A model generated the notes under the pieces. It saw only the letters and a program-made list of their open reading frames with translations. It ran no database searches and was not told the origin of the DNA. Shown here one piece after another: positions 1 to 11,600 of a DNA stretch of 64,000 nt. The DNA is from Cyathus striatus (Eukaryota > Basidiomycota > Agaricomycetes > Agaricales > Nidulariaceae). Where the stretch lies: contig JAOVFP010000018.1 in the NCBI GenBank assembly GCA_025738555.1, positions 806,001 through 870,000 of the forward strand, given 5' to 3'. A program made the position numbers and the translations under genes. The number at the start of each line of letters is the position of its first letter. Position 1 is the first letter of the stretch.

Positions 1-2114
1 ACTATTTATTTATGTGATTCTTTTCTTTTAGAGGTACTCTTGTATAAAAGGCAAGGTATTAACGCTGTGGGATGGCGATGGGAACTCCCAGCAACACATC
101 TTCAATATACATGTATGTGCGATATATCTGTACGCACTATATTCTATTCTAATATATCTTGGTTAGACAAAAGAAGACACTGATGCATGGGATTCTGTGT
201 ATGATTTCATGCTGGGTTCATATTCTGATATAAACGGCAGTGGTATTAAACGGCCGCTGTTTCTTGATAACCCCGACAAGTCGACAATTTTCACCTGTAC
301 CCAGAATCAGTTTGACAAATTGCTTACGCATCAAGTTCAGGACATAATCCGCACTCGTAACATTGTTATTACAGGGAGTGCTGGAAAAATTCTCCACTTC
401 GATGAAGGTGGGCTTGAAACCCTTGGAGACCTTTATGAACACACCAATATGCAGGGTTCGTCTTCCCTGCTACCACCTGTAATGTATGCTGACATAAATG
501 CAGATCATTCTATTCCCATCCCGAAAAATGATGAGAACTTCCAGAATAGGTTTGTCTCTGGCCGTTTAGTGGATCTACTCATGTCATCAAGAGCTCCTGA
601 GAATATGAAAAAGAGCATTAATGCTCTTTCTTTTGAGGCTCCTCATGCAGCAGTAGAGGAGAGCTCTTATGCTACTGATGTTCGTGCAGTAATCTGTACT
701 AGACATGAATCGGACTGCATTCACATACTTCCAACAGCCGATATTAGATTTGGTCTAGCTGCAACAGAGGGTGCAAATCACCTGTGGCACATAGATAGCA
801 GAGGAGAGGGAACTATTATTCGCGTCTGTACTGGAAAGAAGCTTTGGGCAGTTGCAGAACCCATAAATCCTGAAGACCTTTCCGCCATCTCTACTTGGAC
901 AGACCCTGACGTCAGTGTCAGATATCTTGACCTATCCAAGTGGAGAGTAGAGATGATTCTTTTGAATACTGGCGATACCCTGTGAGTTTCTATATCTTCA
1001 TTAAAATCCCTTCTAATCCTTTGATGATAAGCATCATGAGACCCTGTACTCTCCATGCTGTTTACACTCCAGAGGATGCTATTTGTCATGGTGGACATTT
1101 CCTGCCCATGTCCTGCATTCCAATGGTAATATATGGGGCATTCCATACCTTTTTCAGTGGCCAAGTTGTCACGAACCTGGATGTCTGCCATTCACAGCAG
1201 TCACGTATGAATCTTCTGGCATGTTATCTGTACAAAACTTTGGGACTTGGAAATGTTCAAAAATCTGGCAAGTAAAATTTATGTGTGCTCTCAATACAGT
1301 ACTAAATATACATTTAAGGATGAAGGTCATCTTCCTGATGTTCAAACAACGAGTGGCCTTAAAGATGTCATACTTTTTGTCTGCTATATACATCTTCAAC
1401 CAATCATCTGCAACTCCTCCTATGAGGAGACTCAGGACAATGATATGCTCAACACGCTATCCTTGCTCAACATGGCACCCGATGTGGCTCTGACTGAGCA
1501 CAATGTATGCGCCTTGAGCCTTGAAATGCATATGCAGAATATCATAAGTAAAGGTCGAACTTATTTACTTCTGGAGTCGATCTTCAATTATGTGGAAATC
1601 GTGGACAGTGATGGAAATCGAGTAAAACATCCCATGATCAATCTAGTAATCCCAATGTTGGCTCGCTTAATAATCTTTTTAAAAGGTTATTACAAGCTCG
1701 CATTCTTCTCTGACGTCGAGAATATAGAAGAGTCTCAGCACTATACCATTTTTAAATCCCAACTGGAATGGGTGTGTAGGGATTGGGTTGGACTGGAGAT
1801 GACACTGAAGCATCTAGAGGAGAGGGAGGTTATATGCGACAACCTGGACAAATGCATACCTGAATTCAGCATCTCTTCGTCTGATCCTATAGTCTTTGAT
1901 CCAGAACCAGGTATTTACTTTCTTTGCCTTCTGTAACTGGTTTTAAAAGCCGGCTTTCTGCTTAGGGTTGGTTGAGGACTGGGATGATGCCTTCCGTCTT
2001 GGACTAGGAACTGGAGAATTGGAGTTCCTGCTGTTCTATAAAGCCATGGTGAAGAAAATCCAGAATGGTACTAGTGAGTCTCATGTTTACGATTCTGATA
2101 AGCTAACATATTAA
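1..2114 (+). CDS. JmjC-like domain protein, 5' end outside the window
   Basis: Multi-exon gene. A likely upstream exon ends at about 112 and the next exon runs to 981. A 50-nt intron (982-1031) follows, and splicing joins GDTL to IMRPCTLHAVYTPED in frame. The cupin/JmjC core has a HID motif (Fe(II)-binding HxD) followed by GEGTIIR and KKLWAV, then the distal His in TLHAVYTPED and the family-typical HGGHF. Later exons reach about 1909, an intron ends near 1964, and the last exon ends with TAA at 2112-2114. JmjC proteins are 2-oxoglutarate/Fe(II) oxygenases, often histone or protein hydroxylases. Mushrooms carry expanded families of this architecture with unknown substrates. The HxD...H triad looks intact, so activity is possible. 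The left edge cuts the gene, so the true start is not visible. Confidence 0.75.
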
Positions 2115-3160
2115 CTTTAAGAACAAGTCTTGGGAAAGCACTCACGTTCTAGAGATATTTGACCTTAGTCTAGCTAGTTATTCAAAGTGAGCATCTATTG
2201 CACAAGTATAATACTAGTTATTATGTAAGAACTGTTTATAAATTGCAATATGCTCCACTGTATGGTCCGTATCTGTGGCACCGACCTGTAAAGTATAAAT
2301 TTTGAGCAATTTTCAAACATCGCCTGAGACTCTGTCCGCACGTCGGTGTACAGCGGACACAGCTGGTGCGGGCACATTATTTTCTTGCTCTTCTAGCGCG
2401 TGTCTGTACGCGTGGGATTGCAACTCGTAGTGGTACCCACTTTAAAATAGGGATATGTATCGTCCACTTGTAGGACTCGCTGATGAACTGGAAGTTCCAA
2501 ACTGCCACTATGTCTCCTCTGCCCCGCGTATCCCTCTGCTGCTGGCTGCTTCCCTAACTGCTCCTCCTACGTGTGCTCACACCATACCGCCTATGAAAGA
2601 AGCCCATATCCTCCACCTGCTCCTGCTCCTCATCGTCGACAGTGACAGTGCTGGTCCTTCTTGTCTTGTGAATGGCAGGGAAGCAGCAGCAGCCGGGGTC
2701 GGTGTAGGAGCCAAAAAAGGAGCGGGGTTGTGTCATTTGGGCTTGGACAAGTGGGTGAATTGTGAGAGTGGGGGGGGGGGGGGGCGGGAAAGTGAAGAAC
2801 ACGACCTATTGCACGTCCGAGGTGAGAGTTGGAAAGGTGTCAATGGGACTGGGACTTGGCAAGTCGGACTTGGTTAACAAGAAGAATATGTCACACTATT
2901 TTCTAGAGAGTTCAACCGAAGCCTCTGATAAAGGAAGAGCATCTCGAAGGGAGTTCTCTCCTGCTTCATCGACATCACCGAGGGAGAGGCAAGAGCACCC
3001 ATACGACGCCGTAGCCTCCAATGCGAGGTATCAAGAACACGAGAGGTGGTACGTGATGCATCTGATGCATCAGTACCTGAGCACCCACTATAAACAGAAG
3101 GTCAGTGGTGTCGATGGGCATTGAGGATGAGCGCTACAGCACGTGTGTCGATACAAATCC
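2115..3160. other. Stretch without a recognisable gene; 15-base G run
   Basis: I see no convincing gene. Open frames between 2455 and 3124 are compositionally biased and cross a run of 15 G at 2770-2784 (on the minus strand this encodes polyproline). Nested short inverted repeats lie near 2335-2375 (GTCCGC...GCGGAC and CCGCAC...GTGCGG). Confidence 0.4.
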
Positions 3161-3164
3161 AGCC

Positions 3165-3640
3165 TCGTCGACAGTCTCTATGCAATACTTAACAGGCTAG
3201 AAAAGGTTGGGTTGAGTTCGAGCGGACGCGGAGCAGTCGAGCCGCTGGGCGGGTGGGAACTGCTCCGCGATTTTTCCCGAAATCACGTAGAGACCAAGTA
3301 ATCCATAGATTAGCAAAATTTATCAATTCCATTAACCATTAAGCCGTTCACAATTCAATTAAAAATGTTTACTATCCATGAGTCTGCAAGCTAAGCTAAA
3401 CTATAGGCCCTGATATATGATGCCAGGGTCCTCTCAAGATATCTATTAGGTTCATTATGAAGCTGGGGATTAGGGAGGGAGGGATATAAAATAAAATAAG
3501 CTTGAGACGATGAATAATGAAGAGCAAAAGAGCGAGTGTGTGTGCCAATGGTGGTCGATGAGAGGAGGACCACCCATAGCCGAGACCTCGCTCAGCTGGA
3601 CGTCAGGTGCCGGATATGTGCGTGGCCGGCACCCTTACTC
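3165..3640. repeat. Dispersed repeat family A, copy 1
   Basis: Shares long stretches with 44025-44540. Examples are GGAGCAGTCGAGCCGCTGGG then CGGGTGGGAACTGCTCC, a flanking AAATCCAG...TCGTCGA block on the left, and GAGACCT(C/T)GCTCAGCTGGACG on the right. The two copies are colinear but diverged and have no coding potential. This is probably an old non-autonomous transposable element. Termini and target duplications could not be fixed by eye. Confidence 0.6.
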
Positions 3641-3829
3641 AATGAAAGAACCAAACAGAGACATATAGTCTGACTAAGTACGGGAAACTAACTAGTGCTA
3701 GTGAGTATTGATATTGAGCACTTGAACATTCTTATGCGAAGACCTCTTCAACTCTCGTCGTCTGCTACTTTAACCCCAAATGTGATGGGGATCGTTTTTG
3801 TGGAAGGGAATAAATTCTCTCTGCCGCAC

Positions 3830-3945
3830 GTTTGGGTATTCCCATCATGTGTTTGGGTCAATGATGGCAGCATCTTTTCATCTGGAAATATAGGTACTTC
3901 AAACATTTAATGTTTAACAGTTATCTCTGATGAAATATTTTACAT
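3830..3945. repeat. Dispersed repeat fragment (GGGTATTCCCA plus a conserved 3' block)
   Basis: Contains TTTGGGTATTCCCAT followed by CATCTGGAAATATAGGTACT and CAGTTATCTCTGA. The same pair of blocks occurs at 12428-12612 and, inverted, at 43895-43990. It lies just past the 3' end of the SUN gene; in the 12.5-kb copy a piece of the SUN tail is attached to it. Confidence 0.55.
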
Positions 3946-3967
3946 GGAATAACACTATTTATCTCCA

Positions 3968-4822
3968 TCAGTTGGTGCCCAGTCTACTTATCATACCATA
4001 CAATCCAATGCTATAAAGGCAAGTTGTACTCGCTCCATAGTTGCTCTCCACTTTGACTACAACTATGTCTACCTTGCAATCCAGCGCCGCCGTCGATTCC
4101 CAATAATTCACCCACGTAGATGTATACACATCAAACTCGGCAACCACCATTTGTACAAAAGATTTTGTTGACTTCACCATCTCCTCCCAGCAACGAGAGG
4201 AGCTGCAAAACTTCTTCGGGCTAGCCATTTCAACATTGGTTTTAGACCGAAGAGTGTTGGCTTCTTCTTTATTCACCAAACCCCACAAAGATATTTGCTT
4301 GGGTGCCTGCGTAATTTCTTCTGCGGAGACTGCGCTCGAATCGACGTAAGCAATCGTAAAATTATTTACACGAATTGATTTTGGTAGCTTAATGGCAACA
4401 TGCCCAGAAGCTCCTTGAAAACTCCAGCACTTGTCCATGCTTCCCTGTAGAATTATTTCAGGCGATACGATATTAAATTTATTTGGAGGCTCAGCCTTAA
4501 ATATTGTGAAACGAGTGTCGATGGGCCTTAGTTCATGTGTAGAGGTTGTCAACTCTGGTATAATAATCCCGTCCAGCACGAGGTTTTGTCTTGTTACCAG
4601 CTTCTCGCCATTGGAGAGGAAATGATTGAAGACGAAACCATGAAAATTGTCTGTTAGTTCCGAGCAGAGATCTACTCCTTCAAGGTCTGATATCGTGTAT
4701 GGACACAGCAGCTGCACGGTGGTGTATGCTGATATCTTCCAGGTACCTGTGAGGAAAGCCATGAAGATAATGATTGCAGCTTTTAGACCCCTCTTTCCAT
4801 GAAGAAAATTTTGACGTCGCAT
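3968..4822 (-). CDS. SUN-domain protein
   Basis: Single open frame of 284 aa with an ATG at 4822. A hydrophobic segment lies at about residues 13-30 (AAIIIFMAFLTG), which fits one membrane anchor. The C-terminal half is a SUN domain: CWSFQGASGHVAIKLP at about 132-147, an FTIAYVDSS strand, the QISLWGL motif, and the closing KVESNYGASTTCLYSIGLYG block at about 260-280. SUN proteins bind KASH peptides in the nuclear-envelope lumen (LINC complex); a minority act in the ER or cell wall. It is short for the family and lacks a long coiled coil before the SUN domain, so trimerisation would have to be supplied otherwise. The promoter lies towards 4830-5040. A fragment of its last exon is duplicated at 12640-12745. 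Confidence 0.85.
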   Translation of the reverse strand: MRRQNFLHGKRGLKAAIIIFMAFLTGTWKISAYTTVQLLCPYTISDLEGVDLCSELTDNFHGFVFNHFLSNGEKLVTRQNLVLDGIIIPELTTSTHELRPIDTRFTIFKAEPPNKFNIVSPEIILQGSMDKCWSFQGASGHVAIKLPKSIRVNNFTIAYVDSSAVSAEEITQAPKQISLWGLVNKEEANTLRSKTNVEMASPKKFCSSSRCWEEMVKSTKSFVQMVVAEFDVYTSTWVNYWESTAALDCKVDIVVVKVESNYGASTTCLYSIGLYGMISRLGTN

Positions 4823-5039
4823 CGTCTACTACTCCTCAGTGGTGGGTTACGGATCTTTGTGTTCCACTCACATCATCGTTACTAATGTTGCCTCTGCAAG
4901 TGACTGAGCGCTTCGCCATGCTGCCATCTGTCTTGTTTTTGAACTCATGAGATTCAGGCAAGATGAAGTTGTCCAACGCATATGGGTTGTTGGATGCCAT
5001 GATTTCTGTACAAGTTGCGATAGGTCAGTAAGGCAAAAC

Positions 5040-5330
5040 AGTTAAGTGGCATATGTGTTTGTGGCCTTCTGGTCTTTCATCATAACAACGCCTTTGGAAA
5101 TGATTGGCACATGGTAAAATACCAAGCCCTTTGATTAACCTCCTTTGTCTACATACATATATCGATACGGACACTGTGGAAGGTGCACGTGGGTTGTGCA
5201 TAGCATATGTGTATGTGACCTCCCAATCTTTCATCATGTCATTGTCAATTAATCCCTTTGGATATGATTGACACGTGAAAGGATGGGTGAATTGCCGAGC
5301 CCTTTGATCTTCTCGCCTACATATAATATA
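5040..5330. promoter_or_regulatory. Direct repeat in the intergenic region between the SUN and WD40 genes
   Basis: Two related blocks about 154 bp apart start GCATATGTGT at 5049 and 5203. Each continues with TCTTTCATCAT, CCTTTGGA(A/T)ATGATTG(G/A)CAC and AGCCCTTTGAT. They lie between two divergently transcribed genes (SUN minus, WD40 plus), so they may form a shared regulatory region. An alternative is a decayed tandem duplication with no function. Confidence 0.45.
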
Positions 5331-5370
5331 ATATTTCTCAGCTTCAGTCCCTTTTAGATCGTAATTTCCA

Positions 5371-6877
5371 ATGCCCCGTAAATTCATCGCTGGACCTCCC
5401 CTCTCTTGTCGTCAATCTTCTGTAGTCCGAAGTGCCGCATTCTCGACTGAAGGAATCTACCTTGCCGCCAGTTCAGGAAACTCGGTAACTGTCTGGGACG
5501 CTGTTTCGTCCGAACCATACAAACCTACATATGAAACAAGGATGCCCCAATCCAATGGACTAATTGTTCACTGGCTGAGTAACTCCACTTTTTGTTGTGG
5601 CTATGACAATGGAACGCTTGTCACATTTAACATAAGTATAGAGAAGCAGGTACTATACATTTCCCTGTGTGTTTGTATTCTTCTCATTTTCCATGTAGAA
5701 ACTTTCGTACCATGTTGGAAAGGCTTCTGAAAGCAAGATTGTATCCCTTGCTTACCATCAAGACAATCGATTGCTGGCACTAGTGGGTACTGACAAAATA
5801 TCATTATTTTTCAAAGAACGACAAGGTATGTAACTTTCTTCCTTGTACAATGCCTGACACTCACATTATGCAGAGCTTACGAAATGGAGAAAACGCACTT
5901 CACTCCCTTTCACCGATTTTGTGCATTCATCGGATAACCATAAAATGATTCCCATCCAAACCATAAGGTTTGTGCTGGATGGTAGATATATCCTTTGTGG
6001 ATTCCACCAGGGGGCTTTCCTTTATCACTTGGATGGAGTCAGAGTCCAAGTACTTAAGCATAACAAAGGTAATCAATCTTAGTCACTTCTTCTGTACAAT
6101 GATCTTACTGTATGCTGACCTCAGTCCCTGCTGGCTTGGAGGGCCAGGATACACTTTGTGATCCAGTTCATACCATTGCAGTAAGGCTAATATTCTGGTA
6201 CAATATAGGGAACTTATCATTGAGATGTGTTCTAGGGATTTGCTAATAGGAGTGGTCATTGCCTACTTGTTATGGCCTCGCACTCAATTCATTTATGGAA
6301 TTGTGTGGAACTTGACATTAGAGAACCAAAGGTGACCAATGAAGAGAATCTGTCACAACGAAGTAATCATTATATTATTGCCATTCTTTTTATTGTTATA
6401 GGGGCTCTGGGGGTAACTGTAACTGTGATTAATTAATATGTTCTTAGCTATATACTTACGTAGAATTTACTCCATAGAGCTTTGTCAGTACCATCATAAA
6501 TTAGATGCAATGTTTATCAGAACTTCATTGCTCCTTATGTTGACGATCCATTTTCAAACTATGCTTAGACATATCACTGAGGGAGGTGGCTTATTTAATC
6601 CCTGCTCCTCACACAGGAGACATTCTTTGGAGCTCTTGAGTCATTTGCAAGCTTCCTGGGGGGCTTCAACAGAAATATGCACAAATGCCCTCCCACTCCT
6701 GCAACGCACTCTATCCAGGCAATTGCATATCACAACACTCTTCATGCGCCTCAGCCAAGCGCACATCTGGATCCGCGTCGAAAAATATCCAGAGTACTGC
6801 CAGATCCAAGTGCTGCACAAAGAAAGCACCCGTACCATCTTAGAAGTCAAGTACCCCGATTGAACTCCAGGTTCTAA
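5371..6877 (+). CDS. WD40-repeat protein
   Basis: Start ATG at 5371. Exons I can join in frame are 5371-5649, 5699-5825, 5874-6068, 6125-6180 and 6236-6331; the last exon is probably 6617-6877 (TAG... reading ETFFGALESFASFLGG to the stop). The first exons carry WD40-like strands: AAFSTEGIYLAASSGNSVTV then WDAV, WLSNSTFCCGYDNGTL, VSLAYHQDNRLLALVGTDKI, IRFVLDGRYILCGFHQG and LLVMASHSIHLWNC. This gives roughly five to six blades of a beta-propeller, a scaffold without catalytic residues. The stretch 6332-6616 could hold one long intron or a small extra exon that I could not place. WD40 scaffolds are too generic to assign a pathway. The C-terminal tail (basic, Pro/Arg-rich) is not part of the propeller. 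Confidence 0.7.
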
Positions 6878-7685
6878 CAAGAATATGGTTGTTTTTGGCA
6901 ATCAGCGCTATGGAACGAACCACGATGATGGAAGGGAACAGGCTGTAAACTGGCAGCTACTGTAAGTCAGGGTCCTTAAAGGAACGGAAAAACAATCTAT
7001 TATGTCGCTAGATCAAGGCTAGATAAATTGTAATATCTTCCCCAACTTTATGCGGTTAGCTTATCAACTAGTAACGCGATGTCAAGCACCTGTAGCTGAG
7101 TCTGTGGCTGTAAGTCACTAGGCTTGACTATGTGGTCCCTCTTGCATCCCGACGTGTATCCTTAATGATTAAGTGGAATAAGGAATGCAGGGAAGCGCTT
7201 TCCCAACATGTTCCAAGCATTTTGATCTTGTCAATTACTTACCATCATATTTTAAATGGCCGTACTTATTATGGTTGCCGATGCCGAACAGAACCGAAGT
7301 ACACCTAGTACACCTATCAGTTGTCTATCAGCCAGCCTATCCAATCATAGAGCTATTTTAATGTAGTATGTACAAATGTGGGTCCAACGTTTTCCCGCCG
7401 CATTGCGTCCCTGAGTCATTGCGGCTATTCTCAATCGGCTCTAATGATAGAGCATTGTTATATTCCAAGTCAAGTTCAGGGAATAGGCTTCTCTGCTGTT
7501 TGTTGCCTTGCTCTCTCCTAGCTCTGGGGCCATCCACTAATTCTGTTACTTAATTTCAAACCCCACATTCTTTTTGACCTTTGATATCTGCCGCTGCCAC
7601 CTACATGGCTTGAGGTAAGTACTAAGGATCCTGATTAAGTACTTTGCTGTCCCTGTTCTGAAACTCATACTGGCTGTATTTTTCT
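6878..7685. other. Intergenic, no gene seen
   Basis: No open frame with coding character or splice pattern. The start of the downstream membrane gene may include a very short exon near 7606, which I could not settle. Confidence 0.4.
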
Positions 7686-8879
7686 AGCCCTCTATGTCGT
7701 TGTTGTTATTTCTCATATCCTCGCTATGGTCTCTGCTGTCTGGCGCATTCGGATTCATGTTGCTTCCGGGATGCATAAATGGGAAGACCAATGGGTGGGC
7801 AGCACCTTCTTACTCGAGATCATTTTTTTAGTTATGTATATTTGCAGTGAGTTTTCTCAGTGCACATTTGGGTATTGCTTTATTGAATAACCATACTGAC
7901 AGCATTTGACAACCTGAAACCCCCGAAAATCATTATAGTCATTACTACTATAGTGGCTACGCTGTCTTTATGGTATGTTCCACACTTAACTTTCATTTAC
8001 TTCTTATTAAAAAAAAAAGTAGGTTCATAAGGATTGCCATGGGTGTCCTTGTAATCCGTATTCTCTATCCATGTCGTATCCGGACAATATATGTGTCTAC
8101 CATGTTCATCTTTTTTGTTATGGCAATCGGTCAAATTGTTCTCAAGAATTTGTTTGGAGGCATAACGACAATGGGAGTGTTCACTTGGCCATCATGGATG
8201 GGCATTTTACAGATTTCAGGTATGTGGTCTCTCTTCTTTTGTCTTTCCGTTTGTGAGATGAGTTCTATCAATACTAGTTGATGTCTTTGCTGAAGGATGG
8301 TTGGCTATTATGCCAGCATACATACTTTGGAAAGTATATCTTCCTGGGCGACAGCTACTTTTTATAAAAGTGTTGTTTGGTTCTTCAATTCTTGCCGCCA
8401 TCCCCGGAGTTGCATATGGGATTTTCCTGACTCAAGGAAAGTCCATGTGGATCTCAGTAATGTCGCACTTCCAGGTATGTAAGAGTCATATCAAATAATT
8501 GTTCAAGCGGTTACCATTCTAATTTTATTTGTCACTGCAGGTTACAGCAGCGATGGCTGTCTGCAATGTAGTTGTGATTGGTACACACCTATATTCGAGG
8601 ACAGGACATGAAAGCACTAGGCAGGGAGAATCCTCAGTAATTTCAAGCACCGGCAGACGATTTCATTCACCACGCCAATCGAATATGTCCTTAGCAGCTA
8701 CTAGCATTATAGATGCTGAAGCATTCTATGAGCTGACTTATTGCACAGTCTCTGACTCATTTGTGCTGGCTTCGGCTCGACACTGTAAAATTCGTAGTTT
8801 CCCTGAGCCTGTCAGATCAGCCAGCATGGAACAGGACTTGCAAGGATTGAGCAGAATGAGTGCTTTTTTTAATTTTTAA
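7686..8879 (+). CDS. PTH11/rhodopsin-like fungal integral membrane protein
   Basis: Exons reconstructed from splice sites are about 7689-7846, 7903-7972, 8023-8219, 8278-8474 and 8541-8879 (TAA). They encode successive hydrophobic helices: VVVVISHILAMVSAVW, FLLEIIFLVMYI, IIIVITTIVATLSLW, VSTMFIFFVMAIGQIV and VLFGSSILAAIPGVAYG, plus VTAAMAVCNVVVIGTHLY, then a hydrophilic Ser/Arg-rich cytoplasmic tail. The MHKWEDQWVG segment after helix 1 resembles the W(D/E)D loop of basidiomycete PTH11-like proteins. These are predicted seven-helix membrane proteins, some with receptor-like roles; ligands are unknown. The start codon is uncertain, because the first visible exon begins right after a TAG acceptor. 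The intron before 8023 has an A10 run. Confidence 0.65.
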
Positions 8880-9221
8880 ATATTTCCTGTTGTTTTATAC
8901 ACCTCCCCTCCCGGTGACAGAATATGTTGCACTCTCAGAGCCGCTTACAAAGACCGATCATTAAGTTAGCTAGAACTATTAATCCAGTTGTATGCAGCAA
9001 TAGGAAGGGGTCAGCTGGCTGGAATTGGTAAATCAACATAAGACCTGAATGGACATATCCCTTCACAACGTATAACTTTACGTACCATATAGATGCTGTC
9101 CTCAGGGATGAGCCAGCAGTAATCTTCTTCAACGATCGCAGTGCAAGTACAGAACGGAATGAGGGCGCAGTAGGTAGAAAAGGTATGCATAGTGAGTTAT
9201 CAATGGCAACTGAGTACTGAA
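8880..9221. other. Intergenic, no gene seen
   Basis: No supported coding, RNA or repeat signal. Confidence 0.35.
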
Positions 9222-9375
9222 TTTGGGAATACCCAATCTACAGTCCTACTGAGTGCTGAACGTATCATGTCGAGTTGAAATGATATTTTCAACATGAAGC
9301 CGTTGGCAAACAAAGCGATATGTTAGGCCATAAATATTGATAAATATACACAAGCACATTGGATAGCTGGAGCTC
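9222..9375 (-). repeat. Family B dispersed repeat, copy without the hairpin
   Basis: Begins TTGGGAATACCCAA and continues with blocks shared with 30510-30770: GCTGA(A/G)CGT, AACATGAAGCCG then TTGGCAAACAAAGC, and AATAAATATACACAAGCACAT. In the 30.6-kb copy a 41-nt hairpin plus short flanks lies between the AAGC block and the AATAAATATACAC block. Here the same two blocks are joined by about 20 nt without a hairpin. Confidence 0.6.
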
Positions 9376-9610
9376 TTTACGCTTACCTGGGTGTTCTGTA
9401 CAGAATCCAGGAGGCCGGAAATTGGCTGGGATATCACTATAATGAAGGAAATGTTCCGTACGGAATTCTTACAGATTCTGCACATATTTGTACGGAATGG
9501 AAAGTTCTGTGCGGATTACGCAGAATTCCGTAACAAAGACTTCCTCGGATTCCGTGCGGACTATTAACGATACTTATTATACTTTTATTGTAATAAAATA
9601 AATTGCATCT
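9376..9610. other. Short region rich in CCGTACGGAATTC-like palindromes
   Basis: Variants of TCCGTACGGAATTC recur about five times in both orientations between 9440 and 9560, for example GTTCCGTACGGAATTC, TGTACGGAATGG, CAGAATTCCG and GATTCCGTGCGGA. No coding potential. This may be a decayed palindromic repeat. Confidence 0.35.
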
Positions 9611-9612
9611 CA

Positions 9613-9710
9613 TATGTTTCGAACCTCAGCCCACCCTACGCTTACTAGTAATCAAATATACAGTGCACTTAACCAACTGAGCCAGTATGTCATTAGCGCC
9701 ATAACATAAC
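9613..9710 (-). repeat. tRNA-derived SINE-like unit
   Basis: On the minus strand TGGCTCAGTTGG (9684-9673) matches a pol III A box, and GAGGTTCGAAA (9627-9617) matches the B box, about 45 nt apart. Acceptor and T stems do not pair properly, so this is not a working tRNA. An AT-rich tail follows downstream. It reads as a tRNA-derived SINE or a decayed tRNA. Confidence 0.5.
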
Positions 9711-9829
9711 CGCCAGTGACGTGACATATGCTCGTCATCTGTCACCGGCCATTGGTAACCGATAACTGGCGACCGGTGATGCGTCACCACTGCTTCTCGC
9801 TGTCGACTACGGTGCGTTCCCACTGCGTC

Positions 9830-11600
9830 GCTCCCCCCCTCCACTTCTCTCTTCCACCTTCTTCCCGCCTTCTTCTCCCACCACCTCGTCCCGCCTCAAC
9901 CTGTCCCCACCTCAACGTTGCCCTCAAGACTGATGCCATGCCGCTGGCCACCAGGTACGTCCCCTTCCTCTACTCACCACCATCCCTTGTATCTGATCTT
10001 TACACAGCATTGTCTATGGTCTCATAGACATGCCAGTGCTCGCTCGAGGACCATCCCCAGGCTCTCCTACCTCAACCACCGCTCGTGCTGCCCCTCCCCT
10101 GCATCATAACGACGACGCCACCGCTGACACGAACTGTGTCAATGCCACGTCATCCGGCCCCCACCTCCCCTGCGTCACAACAACACGCCCCTCCCTCCTC
10201 CCCCCTGCATTATGGTAGCGGTGACACTATGTCATATGGACCCCTCCCCTCTCCCTGCATCACGAGGACGGCTGCACCATGGCGAGAACGGTGTCACCAC
10301 CACCATCATCCACGTCACTCAACCGACGGTGCTACAGCATCAGAAGATGATGACGCCGCTGGCATGAATGGCGTCAGTGTCACGTCGTCCAGCCCCTCCT
10401 CCGTCCTCCCTCCCCACGCCACACCAGCCCGTGGCGATGCATGCCAAAGTGTTACCTCCCTCCCCCATCCTCGCCTCCATCCTTCCGTCCTCGCTCCTCT
10501 TTCGGCAAGCCCAGGTCACCCCCCTATGCATAGACACATCGTCGGCATACCCTCCCTACTGTGTCGCGACAACAACAACAACACTGCGTCACCCGGCACC
10601 CCCCTCCTCCCCCTATGTGTCGCAACAATAACAACAACAACGGCAACGCCATGTAACCCCCCTTCATCACGTCGGCGATGGTGCCACGTCATCTGACCTC
10701 CCCCCCTCCCCTCCTTCGTGAAGACGGCGGCGCTGGTCGCTCATCCCCCTTCTCTCCCCTCCTCCCCCCTGCGTCACGTTGGCAATGGCGCCACGTTGTC
10801 CAGTTCTTCCAGGCCCGTTCTCCCTGCATCACGGAGACGACGGCGGTCCCACCGTCCACATCAACTGTCGCTGGTGTCATGATACCTCACCCACCTCCCC
10901 AAACGACGAATCCTGCCACCTGCATACACTCGTTGTCACCCCATTCAACACCATTCCCCATCGCCACCCTCCTTCAATGCCCCCACTCGATGTGCGCTGC
11001 TACATGTACCCCCTTCAACACCCGCCCTCAATATGCGCTTGCCACCTGTATCCCCATCATCACCCCTCAACGCATGCTTCTACCCGCATACACGCATTGT
11101 CACCCCCTCAACGCATTGCCATCCGAGGCGCTGTCCAGGGAGCGCACCAGGTGAGGAGAAGAGAGCCAGATAGCACGATGAGAACACAGATGGAGATGAA
11201 GGAGGCGAGGAGGAGATTGGGTGGATAGAGAACGAGGGAGGCGCGGACGAGAATGGGGAGCGGGTTTGGGGGAGCTGAAGGTGGGATGGGAGTAGGGTGC
11301 AGATGGCAGAGGTCTGTGATGGCGGAGGGTAGGATGGAGTCTGACGAGCCGGTTTGAGTGTGGGGAATAGGGAGGCAGGAAGAAACCTCCCATCAACACC
11401 CCCCCTCGATGTGCGCCTGCCACCTGTGTACCCCCATCATCACCCCTCAACGCGCGCTTCCACATGCGTACCCCATCGTCACCCCCCTTCAACGCCACGC
11501 CCCTTCAACACCCACTTGACGCGTGCCTGCCACCCGCATACCCCCACTATCACCCCCTAATGCACACTTCCCTCCATCACCATTACACTCATAACACCAC
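9830..11600. repeat. C-rich low-complexity block with a degenerate minisatellite
   Basis: The plus strand is strongly C-rich. From about 10900 to 11570 there is a degenerate repeat with recurring CCCCCATCATCACCCCTCAA, CGATGTGCGCCTGCCACCTG and similar phrases. Between about 11150 and 11395 the bias flips to G-rich on the same strand (GGAGGCGAGGAGGAGATTGG), then returns to C-rich, which looks like an internal inversion. The long open frames here appear in several frames and on both strands. I take them as artefacts of composition. Confidence 0.55.

Noticed and set aside
1126..1157. A 32-nt intron in the JmjC gene (GT at 1126, CAG at 1155)
   Set aside because: Reading through gives YGAFHTFFSGQVVTN, which fits the family; an intron this short is unlikely.
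2455..3124. Open frames of 140 and 120 codons around a poly-G run
   Set aside because: Biased composition, no recognisable motif, and both cross the unstable G run.
9613..9710. A functional tRNA gene on the minus strand
   Set aside because: Boxes A and B are present but the acceptor and T stems do not pair.
10085..11498. Several long open frames in the C-rich block, both strands
   Set aside because: They overlap each other in up to four frames and consist of Pro/Thr/His/Ser translations of a repeat; no splice or start logic.
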